A stretch of 64,000 bases of DNA. It comes from Pseudoalteromonas sp. SMS1 (GTDB lineage: Bacteria; Pseudomonadota; Gammaproteobacteria; Enterobacterales; Alteromonadaceae). The translations under genes were made by a program, and so were the position numbers. Every line of letters begins with the position of its first letter. The stretch's first letter is position 1. Positions 7,632-21,000 of the stretch are shown here, one piece after another. Below the pieces are notes generated by a model. It searched no databases, was not told the origin of the DNA, and saw only the letters and a list, made by a program, of their open reading frames with translations. Location: the NCBI RefSeq assembly GCF_021530565.1, contig NZ_JAKGBI010000001.1:406588-470587 (forward strand), written 5' to 3'.

Positions 7632-10038
7632 AACGTAACGACTCACTCGGCTCACAGAGCACCGCCTTGCGTGCAGGAATATAGATGGCTACAGTCACCA
7701 ATGAGCTAATCGTTAAAATGATCCCAAGCCCCACTAAAATAGAGAGCAATGGGCTGATCCCAATGAGACTTGTCGCCGCGATTAAAATCGGCGCGACGAG
7801 CAGCGCCGCAATAAAGAACCCAATAGATAACTGCACAGCACCCTGCTTAACAAAGTGCTTGATGATATCCAAATCATCTGCCCCCAGTGCGCGTCTAAGT
7901 CCTATTTCTTGAGTCTTTTGGACTATCGTATTGCTCGTTAGGCCATACACCCCCGTCATAGCGATTAACACGGAGAAAATACCGCAACGAATAAACAAAT
8001 CGGTCATCGTGGTGGCCATCATTGTTAATTTGGCAAGCATTTCGTCATAATTGCGGATGCGAGAAGGTACCATGAAGCTATCGACGCTATTCACCGAGTT
8101 TATGAGTTCCTCTCGCGCACGCTGTTCTATGCCTCGGTACTTCACTAACACGCCAGCCGAAGGCATCACGGATTGTGCAAAAGGTAAGTAGATAGCTGCG
8201 TGAGTTAGAGCGCTTTCCACAAACAAATCACCGCGTTTAACATCACTGAGAATACCCACAATGGTGTACTCATCGTCTGTTTCGTCTTCGACTAATTTAA
8301 TACGCTTTCCAAGTGCTTCGCTTCCGCCAAAATGCGTGTCAGCCAAGTACTGACTAATCATGGCGGTCTTTAGGCCATCTTTGTTATCACGAGAGTCAAA
8401 CGAACGGCCATTGAGTAAGTCCATCCCAACTAATTGCTCACTTTCAGAAAGTATCACTAGGTTCGCTTTTGGATAGCTGTCTTCACTTTCATAGGCCACA
8501 TCGTCAGTGCCAAACTTCACGGCACCCAGTTCTTGCAACAACATTGCGGATTCAAACTCAGGGTTGACCCTCAAGCGTGACAACAATTGCTGGAAAAACA
8601 TCAATTGCTTATCCTCATCCGTATAAGTCGTTTCATCTAATGCTATTTCAGTGTGTAACAGGTTGGTTGTATCCATGCCAAAATCAACATTGGCAACGCG
8701 TCCAGCCACGATAGCCATAATGCTGCCAAGCAACACAATCACTGAAATAAGCACGATTTGCACAATGACCAATGCGCGCGATACTTTCCCTGTGAACTTC
8801 CCTTGAGATCCGCGAGAGCCATCTTTCAAAACAGTATTAATGTTTAAATTAGTTGCGCTCAACGTCGGTAAGAAAGACACCAAGAACATGGCAAAAAACA
8901 CAAAAATAACCGTTGATTGCACCGTATCTAAATCAATCCCCCAGCTCCACCAAAACGGTAAGTCCCCTTCAAAGGCATTGTTAAAGAACGCGTCAGTCAG
9001 ACCCAACATCCAACCGCACAGCATCAGCGCAAAACCCCCTCCAACGAGACAAATAATGATCGATTCCAACATCATCTGAAGAATAAGTTTACCGCGAGGC
9101 GCGCCTAGCGCGAGACGAATGGCTAACTCATTGACCCGCTCATTGGTGCGAGCCAAGATCAAGTTGCCCACATTAATACATACCAATAGCAAGATAAAAA
9201 TCGATACAACATTGAGCAACAAAAATACAATTTCGCCCTCATTCCCCGTTTGTGCTAGCTGAAAGCTACTCACAAAAGCAGCATCAATGATATCCTCGTC
9301 TTCTTTTGAAACTTGAAACTGTAGTTGAGTCAGCTTCAATATGGATGTTAGCTCTGTATTTACCTCTCTGATTGTCGTGTCATGTTTTACACGGGCAAAG
9401 GCACTCATTGGCGCGTCGGCATAGCCGATTGGATTTAACTCAATATCATTTAGCGGGATCCACATCTCAGCGCTGATTGGAAAGGTGTAATACTTGGGCA
9501 TCACACCCACAATGCGCGTTGGTATATTATCAATGCGTACCACAGACCCGATAATTGCAGGATCGCCTGCAAATGTGGCCTGCCAAACACGGTGACTTAA
9601 TACAGCAACTTTTTCGGCGCCGGGTCTACCATCACCTTGCACAAACCCCCGCCCGAGTAACGGTTTAGTACGACTGAATTGAAATATGTTCCAGCTTGCA
9701 TATGTGGTTTTCACACTGCGCGTGGCTCCCTGATCAAAGATGATTGAAGCGCCATTAACATATAATCCAAACTCATCAAGGGTCTGCGCATGCTGTTGCA
9801 TTTGAGCCAATTCAAATGCGTCTAACGAACGATTTCGATTTTTTTCCTTCCCTTGTACTCGCACAACTTGCTGCGCATCACCTATGGGTAATGGTTTATA
9901 CAACATGGTGTTCAATACGGAGTAAACATACATACTGACAGCTAGTCCGCCTGCCAACACCAACATCGTGATCACAGCAAAAAACGGACTTTTTATCAGT
10001 AACCTGACAGCGTAATTAAAATCTGAAAAGCTCAGCAT
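7624..10038 (-). CDS. MacB/FtsX-type ABC exporter permease with duplicated halves
   Basis: An 804-residue inner-membrane permease built from two similar halves. Each has a membrane segment, a MacB-type periplasmic domain and an FtsX block. The first membrane helix is about residues 17-42 (FAVITMLVLAGGLAVSMYVY). The first FtsX block (about 270-400) includes the characteristic AIRLALGAPRGKL. The second half begins near residue 425 and ends with an FtsX block (about 690-795) containing EIGLRRALGA. The doubled layout is that of macrolide/lipopeptide-type export permeases rather than the single-unit MacB, which carries its own ATPase. It works with the adjacent ATPase and the MacA-like adaptor, presumably to export the NRPS product. 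AAGGG lies shortly before the ATG, nine bases after the ATPase stop. Confidence 0.85.
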   Translation of the reverse strand: MLSFSDFNYAVRLLIKSPFFAVITMLVLAGGLAVSMYVYSVLNTMLYKPLPIGDAQQVVRVQGKEKNRNRSLDAFELAQMQQHAQTLDEFGLYVNGASIIFDQGATRSVKTTYASWNIFQFSRTKPLLGRGFVQGDGRPGAEKVAVLSHRVWQATFAGDPAIIGSVVRIDNIPTRIVGVMPKYYTFPISAEMWIPLNDIELNPIGYADAPMSAFARVKHDTTIREVNTELTSILKLTQLQFQVSKEDEDIIDAAFVSSFQLAQTGNEGEIVFLLLNVVSIFILLLVCINVGNLILARTNERVNELAIRLALGAPRGKLILQMMLESIIICLVGGGFALMLCGWMLGLTDAFFNNAFEGDLPFWWSWGIDLDTVQSTVIFVFFAMFLVSFLPTLSATNLNINTVLKDGSRGSQGKFTGKVSRALVIVQIVLISVIVLLGSIMAIVAGRVANVDFGMDTTNLLHTEIALDETTYTDEDKQLMFFQQLLSRLRVNPEFESAMLLQELGAVKFGTDDVAYESEDSYPKANLVILSESEQLVGMDLLNGRSFDSRDNKDGLKTAMISQYLADTHFGGSEALGKRIKLVEDETDDEYTIVGILSDVKRGDLFVESALTHAAIYLPFAQSVMPSAGVLVKYRGIEQRAREELINSVNSVDSFMVPSRIRNYDEMLAKLTMMATTMTDLFIRCGIFSVLIAMTGVYGLTSNTIVQKTQEIGLRRALGADDLDIIKHFVKQGAVQLSIGFFIAALLVAPILIAATSLIGISPLLSILVGLGIILTISSLVTVAIYIPARKAVLCEPSESLRYE

Positions 10039-10047
10039 ATAAAACCC

Positions 10048-10803
10048 TTATACCGAACCGACCGACGCAGCCATGATCGGTGCTTTTATCACGGTGTCAT
10101 CGTCGACGACAACACCCCTAACATCACTGTGGATCACGCCATCGAATAGGCTGATTTGCCGTTGCGCCCGCTTTGCGGCTTCCGGATTATGAGTGACAAT
10201 ACACACCGTCGCCCCATCCTGATGCAAACGCTCAAGTAATGAAGTCACGATTTCGGCATTTTTAGAATCAAGATTACCAGTCGGCTCGTCAGCCAAAATT
10301 AGCGGAGGAGAGCCAACTATCGCTCGCGCTACCGCGATACGTTGCTGTTGTCCGCCAGAAAGTTGCGAGGGGTAATGTTTACTGCGGTGCTGCATTTCGA
10401 CGCGCTCTAATGCATGCTGCACATATTCACTAATCTGTGACTTATTCATGTCTTTGCGGTATGTCAAAGGCAACGCCACGTTCTCAGCTATCGTAAGGTC
10501 ACTGATCAAATTAAACGACTGAAACACAAACCCGATTTGCTTGTTTCTAACTGCGGCCCGCTCTGCTCGAGATAAATCAGACACATCGTGGCCGCCCAAA
10601 ATATACTGGCCTGCGGTTTGTGTATCGAGCAACCCGAGCACAGACAGTAAGGTTGACTTACCGCACCCTGAAGGGCCAGAAAGTGACACATACTCCCCCT
10701 TACCAATATTCAGATTGATGCCATTGAGCGCTTTCGTTTCAACATCCTCAGTCAAAAATGACTTTTCAACGTTGATCAATTGAATTAGGTTTTCTGAACT
10801 CAT
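10048..10803 (-). CDS. LolD/MacB-family ABC transporter ATPase
   Basis: A 251-residue nucleotide-binding subunit. Walker A is GPSGCGKST (residues 43-51). The Q-loop lies in GFVFQSFNL, the signature is LSGGQQQR (near residue 147), Walker B plus the catalytic Glu are in [12 protein letters not shown], and the switch His is in VCIVTHN. This pattern is standard for ATPases of the MacB/LolD type that drive FtsX permeases. It powers the permease encoded nine bases downstream. Its ATG overlaps the stop codon of the MacA-like gene by 4 bases (ATGA), so the three export genes are co-translated. The C-terminal tail of about 25 residues after the NBD core carries no recognised motif. Confidence 0.9.
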   Translation of the reverse strand: MSSENLIQLINVEKSFLTEDVETKALNGINLNIGKGEYVSLSGPSGCGKSTLLSVLGLLDTQTAGQYILGGHDVSDLSRAERAAVRNKQIGFVFQSFNLISDLTIAENVALPLTYRKDMNKSQISEYVQHALERVEMQHRSKHYPSQLSGGQQQRIAVARAIVGSPPLILADEPTGNLDSKNAEIVTSLLERLHQDGATVCIVTHNPEAAKRAQRQISLFDGVIHSDVRGVVVDDDTVIKAPIMAASVGSV

Positions 10804-12071
10804 AGCAACCCCTTAATTAGAATCGATTCATGGCTATCCCACGCGGATGAATCAGAGACAATGACACGGTCACCTTCGTTAAGCCCCTTTACAACTTCGA
10901 TATAACGCGCCGATGTACGCCCCATATCGACAACTGTTCGAGAAGCAGATGACCCATCAGAATCAATCCGGTATAACGTTGCAGGGCGATAACTTTGCGC
11001 AAATGTTGGACGGCTCACAAACAAGGCTTCAGACTTTCTCTCAATTTCAATCACGCCCTCAATACTTAAATCAGGACGCGCTTCTGCTGGCAACGCACCC
11101 GCTATCGTCACTTCAACTTTTACGACACCTTGTACAACAGCAGGATCAATACGTGCAACCATGCCTTCCACTTCACTGCTTCGGGTATCGATCATGACGC
11201 GCTGACCGACGGCAATATCACGGACCTGAAACTCTTGTACATTTAGCATGGCCACTAGGTTATCTTCAGGCGCAACTTTGGCAATTTGAGTGCCATACGT
11301 GACTCTTTCACCCAAAGAAACAGCCACTTCTTGAATCACGCCGTCGATGCGAGCCCTGACAACCAAGTCATCAATTTGGCGCTGGGTTTTGCTTAACATA
11401 TTGGTAAGTTTCTTGAGTCTGGCTTCGTTGGCTTCTTTTTGTGCTTGCATGTTGGCTTCCATCTTTTCCAAGCGCTCTTTTTGCATTTTTATACGCTCAA
11501 CATGTTGCTCTATCGCTAGGAGCAGTTTCTGGTGCGCCAATGCGCCAACCGTTGTATTCCCCTGACTCATGAGTTCTTTTTCAGCCTGCGCTTGCAGTTT
11601 GTCACTCTTATACTTCAGCTCGGCTTCCACCGCTGAGGTTCTGATATTGGCAATCTCCGACTCTAATGCCATTTCTTTCGCAAAAAAATCTTTGCGCTGC
11701 GCTTCGAGTTCCCATTTAGATTCATCATACAAATCTTGTAACTGCGGGTTGCTCAGCCGCGCAATGACTTGACCCGCTTTGACTGGCGTACCTGCCTCAA
11801 GCTCAATCTTCTCTACAACCCCCTCCACGTTTGAAGCAATGAGCTGCACATCTTTAGGGATCAAAGTACCCACTCCCCTCACTTCAACGACAAATTCGCC
11901 ACGGTGAACTTCACCGATAACAACATCTTGTTTATCCACGATATAAGATGCGCCATTTAAGCTGGTGAGTGCGATTGCCGAAATTAACACCACTATCGCA
12001 ACAGCGATAATGGGCCAATAGCGGCGAAGATTTACTTTTTTGTTTTTTGTTGTATTTCTTGTGATATCCAT
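10800..12071 (-). CDS. MacA/HlyD-type periplasmic adaptor (membrane fusion protein)
   Basis: A 423-residue protein with a short cytoplasmic N-terminus, one transmembrane helix (about residues 17-39), a lipoyl/barrel-sandwich half (GVGTLIPKDVQLIASNVEGVV region), a long coiled-coil hairpin (about 105-215, Glu/Lys/Gln rich) and a beta-barrel plus membrane-proximal C-terminus. It should link the inner-membrane ABC exporter to a TolC-like outer-membrane channel, which is not encoded in the window. I prefer the ATG at 12071, seven bases after the nrps4 stop; the in-frame ATG at 12104 would overlap nrps4 by 26 bases. Its position between nrps4 and the ATPase ties peptide synthesis to export. Confidence 0.85.
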   Translation of the reverse strand: MDITRNTTKNKKVNLRRYWPIIAVAIVVLISAIALTSLNGASYIVDKQDVVIGEVHRGEFVVEVRGVGTLIPKDVQLIASNVEGVVEKIELEAGTPVKAGQVIARLSNPQLQDLYDESKWELEAQRKDFFAKEMALESEIANIRTSAVEAELKYKSDKLQAQAEKELMSQGNTTVGALAHQKLLLAIEQHVERIKMQKERLEKMEANMQAQKEANEARLKKLTNMLSKTQRQIDDLVVRARIDGVIQEVAVSLGERVTYGTQIAKVAPEDNLVAMLNVQEFQVRDIAVGQRVMIDTRSSEVEGMVARIDPAVVQGVVKVEVTIAGALPAEARPDLSIEGVIEIERKSEALFVSRPTFAQSYRPATLYRIDSDGSSASRTVVDMGRTSARYIEVVKGLNEGDRVIVSDSSAWDSHESILIKGLL

Positions 12072-12078
12072 ATTTTTC

Positions 12079-15000
12079 TCACTTCTTTTTAACCTGGTTG
12101 GCATCTTCTAAAGTCACCAATATATTCGTTAATTCACTCGCCAAAACATCGGCGTACTGGGTAGACAACATAGACATATGGCTACCAGGTACATCAAGGA
12201 TCTCTGCTGGTGTTGAGAGACAACAGGACAAGTGCGCTTGGATCTCAGAATAAGTCCCGTGAGCTAAAACGCCCTGTTGAGCTCGTATCAAAATCGTCTG
12301 ACCACCAAATAGACAACGCGGTTGGTACGATTTGTAAATCTCAAATTGTGTTTTCATGAGCGCCTGTAATGAATGGATAAAGTCACCGTTATTGCTATGT
12401 TGTTGCAATGCTTGCGTTGTGACCTGTTCTTCATATGAACGCACTCCCTCACGCTCGGTGCCGCTTGTTTGAGTTCGACTGACTTCGTCATTCATCATGG
12501 CTATCGCCATTTGCTGAACCACATCATCAGCATGTCGAGCCTCTCTAACGGCATCTGGCAGATATATCAAACTATCTAGCAAAATCAGCGTGACAGATTT
12601 ACCGAGCTTCTCTAAAGCAACCGCTAACTCGAAGGCTACTGCACCGCCAAACGAGTGGCCACTCAGCACGTAGCTGTCGCGATAACCATTCGCTAAGATT
12701 TCATCTAGATAACTTGAAACAATTTGCTCTAAGCGTGTGTGTCGTTTTTGATCCGCTTGCAAACCACATGGTTCAAACACAGACAAACTCACCGTATTGT
12801 CCAATGCATTGCCCAAGGCCTGATAAGACATAGGTAAAAGGCCCGCAGCAGGCACGCACAGCAACTCAAGATCCGAAGAAGGTGTATTATTGATAAGGGT
12901 AAGCGACTGCCACTGCTCTGCTTGCTTCATCGATCCTTGTTCAATATATTCCGCCAACGCGCCCAAAGTGTTATATAAAAATAAATGGCGAATACTTATA
13001 TCAATACCATAAAGCTGGTTAATATTTGACACAAGCTTTATTGCTAGTACGGAATGACCGCCTAAGTCAAAGAAGTTCGCGGTAATGCTGATCGCAGCCA
13101 CATTCAGCTCCAAAATCTCAGCAACTAATTCAACTAACTTTTGTTCCCACTCAGTTGCGGGCGCAATGTAACTTGAATCTGCTTGGAACTCGGGTTCTGG
13201 TAGGTTTTGCTTGTCTACTTTACCGTTCGCAGTGATGGGAATATTTGGTAACAGCATGAAGACACTAGGCACCATAAATTCTGGTAAAACGTCTCTAATA
13301 TCGCCACGCAACTGCGCAATAAATTCAGCTTTGTCAATCGTTGTTAAGTCCACAGTCGATACGGGGACCACATAGGCGACCAAACGTTGCTGTGCGCTGG
13401 AGTGATGCACAGTGACAACGGCATTAGCAACTTTCGATTGGAGTTTTAATCGGTTTTCTACCTCGCCTAGCTCGACCCTAAAACCACGTATTTTGACTTG
13501 ATCATCTGCTCTGCCTAAGTACTCAAGTTCACCTGTTGATAACCACCTCACCACATCCCCGGTGCAATACATACGTAGACCATCGGCCGTAGTTACAAAC
13601 TTCGACTGCGTCAGATCAGCCCGTTGCCAATAGCCTTGAGCAAGGCTCGCTCCCCCAATCAGTAATTCACCCGGAACACCGACTGGGACCGGCATATGCG
13701 CTTCATTAACGACGTGCACAAAGTTATTTGCCGTTGCACGGCCAAGCGTAATTGGTTGCTGTGGCACCACGTCACTGAACGTCGCAACCACTGTTGATTC
13801 AGATGGGCCATACGCATTTACGACTCGACACTGTTGTGCCCATGCCCAAGCCAGTTCGGGGTCACACGCTTCCCCTCCAACGACTAACACCTCTAATGCA
13901 TAGTCTCCAGTCACCGGGAGCTGTGCCAACATTGCTGGTGGAATGAGGGCGTGAGTAATTTTATTTGCCGCCAAATAAACCGCCAGATCTGTCGCCGACA
14001 ACCTCGTTTCTTGGTCGCACAAGTGCAGAGTCGCCCCATTAGTTAATGCCAATAACCAATCCCAGGTTGCGGCATCAAAGCTAAACGAAGAGAATTGCAA
14101 CACTTGGCTTTGCTGCTTAACCTCAAAGCTCAGTTGTTGCTCAAACATTAAGTTAGAGACACCTTGGTGTGTCAGCATAACGCCTTTTGGCTTGCCTGTT
14201 GATCCTGACGTGTAAACCATGTAAGCCAGATTTTGCGGCGTTAATGACACCTCAGACACAGGTATATTGTCAGCGTTATATTCAGCAAATAACACCTCTC
14301 TGAACTCTCTATCCAATGGCAGTACGGTTTGTTCAGACAGGAATGGCAGCACTTCTAATACTTCCGCTTGTGTCAGGACGATGTCAATGTGAGAATCCTC
14401 GACCATTTCAATTAAGCGCTGCTCTGGATAGTTAGGGTCCATCGGTAAATATGCTCCCCCCGCCTTCAGCACACCCAGCACGCCAATGAGCATCTCGACC
14501 GAGCGGTTTACACAAATTCCAATGATTGAATCAGGCGACACGCCTTCGTCAATCAAGTAACGTGCTAATTGGTTAGCCGCCGCATTGAGTTCACCATAGC
14601 TCATACTTTGGCTTTCGCATGCAACCGCTATCGCATCTGGGGTGCTCTCAGCCCATTGCTCAACAGCTTGGTGAGCCATCAATTGAGCTGAATCGGACGG
14701 CGTGTACTTATTCCATCGCGCAATCCGCTCTAAATCCTCAACAGGCGTTAGGTTAGCACCGCGTATTGTCTGGTGTGGATTTTGAGTAAACGTATCAATT
14801 GCCATTTCGAAGCTTTGCGCGATTCGTTCGATTGTTTGCGGGTTAAACAAACTCGTTGCGTATACCCAACGCACATATAACCCTTCGTCGTTCTCACGCA
14901 TATGCACTTCAAGATCGTAGCGAGATTGTTGAGTTTGCCTGTCGATACGACTCACGCTCACCGCATCCAATTCGACATCGGTCATTTCATGATTGTGATA

Positions 15001-18000
15001 AGTCAAACTCAATTGATACAGTGGCGAATAGGCCAAAGAACGTTCAGGTTTAAGTTCCTCAACAAGTGCCTCGAAAGGGAGCGACTGATGCGCAAACGCA
15101 TCTAAAGTGGTTTGCTTAACTTGCGCCAGTAATTCGGTAAATGTTGGGTTCTTCGACACATCACTGCGCAATACCAAGCTATTGACAAAGAAGCCTATTA
15201 AAGGCTCAAGGTCCTTGTGCTGGCGACCAGCAACAGGCGTACCAAGTACAATATCTGACTCACCACTAAAGTGGGCATAGACCACCTTGAGCAGACTTTG
15301 CAGTAACATAAACAAGCTCGCATCGTGTGTATTTGCAAGCGCATGTAGCTTAGCCACTCTTTCAGGTGCAAGCACACGTACAATATGCGCCCCGTTAAAT
15401 TGCTGTCTGGCTGGCCTGCTCTTATCAAGAGGCAAGCCATGTACGGCGGGTAACCCTGACAATTGCGTTTTCCAATAGCTTAAATCGTTCTGGATAGCTT
15501 CATCACCCAAAACATTACGCTGCCAATGCGCATAATCAGCATATTGAATATTCAGAGGAGACAGCAGCACTGGGCTTCGCGCACTATGACTCTTGTATAG
15601 CGACATAAACTCCTTCGCTAATACATTCATCGACCAGCCATCTGAAGCAATGTGATGGGTTGATAAAATTAATGCACTCTCATCACTGGGTAATTTAACA
15701 ACGGTGCAGCGCAGCGCTGAATCTTGTGTTAAATCAAAAGGCTTTTTCATCTCGTCTTGAACAATGGACAACAATTGTGCGTCTGCGCTCTCACTATCCG
15801 TTGATAAATCAATATGACTTAACACCGCGGTACCATGTGGGTGGATTATTTGAACCCCTTCACCTCCCTCATTAGCATAGGTTGTACGCAGTATTTCATG
15901 ACGCTGCTGCAATGTATTTAATACTCTTTGCAATACTTCAACATCAAATCCACGAGAGAATTTCAATGCCACTTGCATATTGTACTGCGCACTGGCACCT
16001 TCTAGTTGATAAATGAACCACAGCCTTTGTTGTGAGAATGACAAAGGTATTCTAAGCGCCCTATCTACAACTGGGATGGCACTGAATTGCACACACTCTA
16101 ACGTATCCACATAGCGTGCAAACGCCTGCAAGCTAGTGTGTTCAAATATAGCGCGTATCGGTATCTCTTTATTTAAACTTTGAGCCAAATGCGACATCAT
16201 TTGAGTTGCAAGCAAAGAGTGCCCTCCCAACTCAAAAAAGTCCGCGTGTGCACTGATATTTTCCACACCTAACAGTGTCCCCCATAGTTGAGCTAACTCT
16301 ATCTCGGTCTCAGATTGAGGCGCTACAAATTGGCTAACTGACTGATAAATAGGTGCTGGTAGTTTGCGTTTATCCACTTTGCCATTGCTGGTCAGCGCAA
16401 AGTTTTCCACGACCATAAATGAAGCCGGTATCATGTAGTGTGGTAGTTGCTGTTTCAAATATTCACGCCATTGTCTAACCGCTTCTGATTCAGCAATATC
16501 AAGAGAGTTCGTCAACGTAACGTACGCAATCAATTGCTTGGTACCAGAAGACTCGTCTACCAACACAACGGCCTTCGAGATATGTGTATGATTTACCAGT
16601 TGCTGCTCTATTTCACCAAGCTCAATCCTAAAGCCCCTGATTTTTACTTGTGAGTCTTTTCGCCCGATAAACTCCAGTACACCCTCTGCGTTTCTTTTAC
16701 CCAAATCCCCCGTGTAATAATACCGATGACCATCTTGATGTTGGACAAAACGTTCGGAGGTTAAACCCGCATCCAAATACCCTTTTGCCAACGAAGCGCC
16801 CCCGATCCGAATTTCGCCGCTTACACCGACAGGCTGTATCTCTCCTGCGTTGTTCACAACATCAACCACAACATTATCTAGCGCACTCCCCAAGGTAATC
16901 GGTTCGCCTTGGTAGATTTGCGCATGCGTTACCGCTACAGTACTTTCAGATGGACCATACGAATTATAAACATGACACTTTTGTGCCCAGCGCCACGCCA
17001 AAGATTGCTCACACGCTTCACCAGCAACAATTAAAGCCTCAAGGCTATATGCCTTGTCCACGGACATGTGCGTTAGTATCGCAGGGGGGATCGCGGCATG
17101 TGTAATGTCGTTATCAAGTAAAAATTGCGCTAAGTGACGCGCGGACAGACGCTGCTCTTGGTTACAGATATGTAAGCTTGCGCCATTCGCCAACGCCCAG
17201 AGCCACTCAAATGTTGCACCATCGAAACTGAGCGAAGCAAAAGCCATGACTCGACTTGTACTTTCAACATGGTACAGCTTCTGCTGATTTCGCTGTAAAT
17301 TTGCTAGCCCGCCATGCGTCAGTAAAACACCTTTTGGTGTACCCGTAGAACCCGATGTAAATATGCAGTATGCAGCACTGTCAGATTCAATCCCTGTTTC
17401 ACATTTAGCAATGTTTTCCTCACTCATAGCAGCCAAGAGCGCATTGCGAATGTCCTTATCCATCGGAAAAGTTTGGTAGTCGGCCAAACACGATAAGGAT
17501 TCAATCACCGAGTTTTGCGAAATCACCCACTCTACATCTGCCTCTTCGAGCATGGTGACAATTCGATCTTCGGGGTACTCTGGATCAATAGGCAAATACG
17601 CCCCGCCGGCTTTCAACACAGCGAGTATCGCAATGCTCATCTCGACTGTTCGCTCAACACATACAGCCACCAAAGTGCCTGATTTTAAACCTTGGGCTCT
17701 AAAAAACGCAGCAAGTTGGTTCGCGGTACGGTTCAATTCACAGTAAGAGAGTGTGTCTTCATCACAGCTTACAGCCAGCGCATTCGGTTGTAATTGAGCC
17801 CAGTATTCAACACGTTCGTGCGCAAGCTGTAGCTCGTCGAGCGCAGCAACTGGCCAATTCCCTGAATGCCGATTGATCACACTGAGATCATCGTGCGGCA
17901 TAATATTAAGGCGAGAAATCGGTAACTGCGTATCCGTGACAATGCTATTAAGCAATGTTGCAAAACTGTCGGCAAAACTGGCCACCGTTCGCTCATCGAA

Positions 18001-21000
18001 AATGGCTGTTGCATAAAGCCAACGTAGGTGTATGCCGTCATCACTCACTGAAACATTAATGTGCATATCAACATCGACCGATGTAACATCTTTGCCATAT
18101 GTCGAGACCTCCACATCAGGTAAACTGAGCGCTGGGGCTGCGTTGTTTTGCATCGCGAGTGCAATTTGAAACAACGGCGCATGACTCAAATGACGCTCTG
18201 GGTTTAGGCGCTCAACTAAGCTGTCAAACGGTGTGTGCTGATTGGCAAACGCATCCACAACCATTTTCTTTGATTGGTTTAAGAAGGTGCTAAAAGACTG
18301 TGTGCCATCGACCTGATTTCGCAATACTAGGTTGTTCACAAAGAATCCAACCAAAGGCTCAACTTCGGCACGATTTCGACCCGCTATGGGTGTGCCTAAG
18401 ACAATATCCTGTTCATTACTCCATCGCGATATTAAGGTCGCAAGGGCCGCTTGCATCAAAATAAATAAGCTCACTTGGTGGGACTTTGCAAACCCATCCA
18501 ATTTATCAGCTAAAGCAGGCGCGATCAGCTGTGAATGACGCTGCGCACGATAGTCTTGCTGATTAGGTCTTGCTCTATCAAGCGGCAATCCATGTGTCAC
18601 TGGCAAGTCTTTCAATTGCTGTTGCCAATAATCCCACTCTAATTGTAAAACGTCTCCGCCACGAGCATCTATTTGCCACTGAGCATAGTCTGAATATTGA
18701 ATGGGAAGCGGTGGTAAATTTACGTCTTCACCAGTTATCAAAGCACTATAAAACGCAATAAATTCATGGCTTAAAATACCTTTTGACCAACCGTCCGTTG
18801 CAATGTGGTGAACCGTGACAAACATCACAAAATCATCATCTCCACAGTGCGCGATGGCGTAGCGTAAACTTGGCTCGTGACGTAAATCGAATGCGTATTT
18901 TAATTCTTGCTTTGCTTTTTGTTTGAGTGCAATTTCTTGCTCATCTTCGCCAAGGTCATATAAATCTATGAACTCTGGCTTGATAGTCACGTCCTGCAAT
19001 ACGCGCTGTATGACGCGCTCTCCCTCATCATTGTATACAGAACGCAATATTTCGTGACGGTTCACGATGGCTGAAATTGATTTTTCCACGGTTCGCAGAT
19101 TCAACTTGCCTTTAAAACGTAAGACGATTGACTGGTTATAATCAGCCCCGGCTCCATCGAGCTCATTAACAAACCACAGTCTTTGCTGTGCATAAGAAAG
19201 CGGCGCCTCTTTTTTTGCCAACTTCTCGATTGGCTTGCTTTGTTCATCCGTATTGCTGCTGTCAATGTACGCGGCTAACTCGCTCAGAGTTGGATGTTCG
19301 AATGCAGCACGTACCGATATATGTTTACTTAGCCGCTTATTCACTTGATTCACGACCCGAGTAGCCAGCAAAGAGTGACCCCCAATTTCAAAGAAATTAT
19401 CGCTCGCATTAATGTGGGACACACCCAAAATGCCCTGCCAGACTTTGGCAACTAAAATCTCTGTAGAAGTCGACGGCTCTTTCTGCGTCGCGTGGTGCTC
19501 TATTTCTATCTGGCTCAGTGCACGTCTATTCACTTTACCATTGGCTGTCAACGGCAACACATCCAACACCGCATACAACTTAGGGAGCATGTACTCTGGC
19601 AGCCATTGCTTAATGAACAAACGAATATCATCCAACGAGGTTCGCTCTGTATTACCAGAGGTCAGAACGATATACGCAGCTAAATAGCGTGCATCCCCTT
19701 CCCCTAACGCAAGTACGACCGCAGTCTCAATTTGCGCGCAACGCACGAGCATACTTTCAATTTCACCCAGCTCAATTCTGAATCCCCGGATCTTGACCTG
19801 ATTGTCCGCACGACCCAAACACTCGATATCTTGACTTGGCAGCAACCGCCCTAAATCTCCAGTACGATAAGCGCGCTGTCCGTTCTCTAAGGTGACAAAC
19901 TTCTCAGCAGTCAAGGTTTGTTGACCCCAATAGCTCAGTGCTAAGTTCACGCCTGTGACGCAGATCTCACCAGGCACCCCGCTTGGTTGTATCTGACCAT
20001 TATTGACGATGAGCACCGTGTTGTTCGCAATTGCTTTGCCAATGGGTGCACTGGCACTTTGAATGTCTTCTTGTACAACATAAAAGCTCACATCCGACAT
20101 GGTTTCAGTAGAGCCATACAAGTTAACAATTTGCGTACTCGCGAGCAGACGCTTGAGATTGTTTGCAAGCTGCCCTTGTAGCGGTTCGCCACTTAAGAAC
20201 CAGTAACGCATTGCCTGTAATGCTGTGCCAACACCTTCAACGGCACTCACTGCTCGAGCCAATGAGGGGGCTGTGACAATGCGAGTGACGCCATGTGCCG
20301 CCAACGTCTCAACAAGTCGATTCTGATCCAAGACAACATCGTTTGAAATCAAGACAGATTGCGTGCCCGCAACCAGAGGCGTAAACATTTCCCACACTGA
20401 GCGAATAAACGCAGAGCTGGTGACAACAGCCGTCACTTCGTCATGAGAAAATGCAAACTCGTCTAACATCCAGTTGATGCGGTTTGACAGTGACTTATGA
20501 CTGCCCACCACCCCTTTCGGGTTACCTGTTGTCCCAGACGTGTATATGATGTGCGCAGGCGCCTCTGGTGAAATTACTGGCCACTGAACATCCTGTATTA
20601 ATGGAACGCCCGTGGACATTTCTACCATTAAGCTATGGCTTGACTCGGGCAATCTCGCGATCAGAGTGTCTTCAGTTAGCACAATGCGCGCGTCCACATC
20701 TGCCAAGATGTAAGCCACTCGCTCATCAGGAAACTCTGTAGAAATAGGAACATACACTGCGCCAACGCGCAGCGTTGCCAATGCAGCAATGACCCATTCG
20801 CAACGTCTTGTCATCAGCACAGCAATATGATCACCGGGCTTGACCCCTTCATCCATTAAATCAAGCGCCAAACACTCCGCTTGTTCACATAGTTGCTTGT
20901 AAGTGAGCGCCGTGTGGCCATCTTGTAACGCGATTGACTCGCTGTCAGTCTGTCCATGCGCCCAAATCTGATCAACAATGTTGCTTGGTGTCTCGATTGT

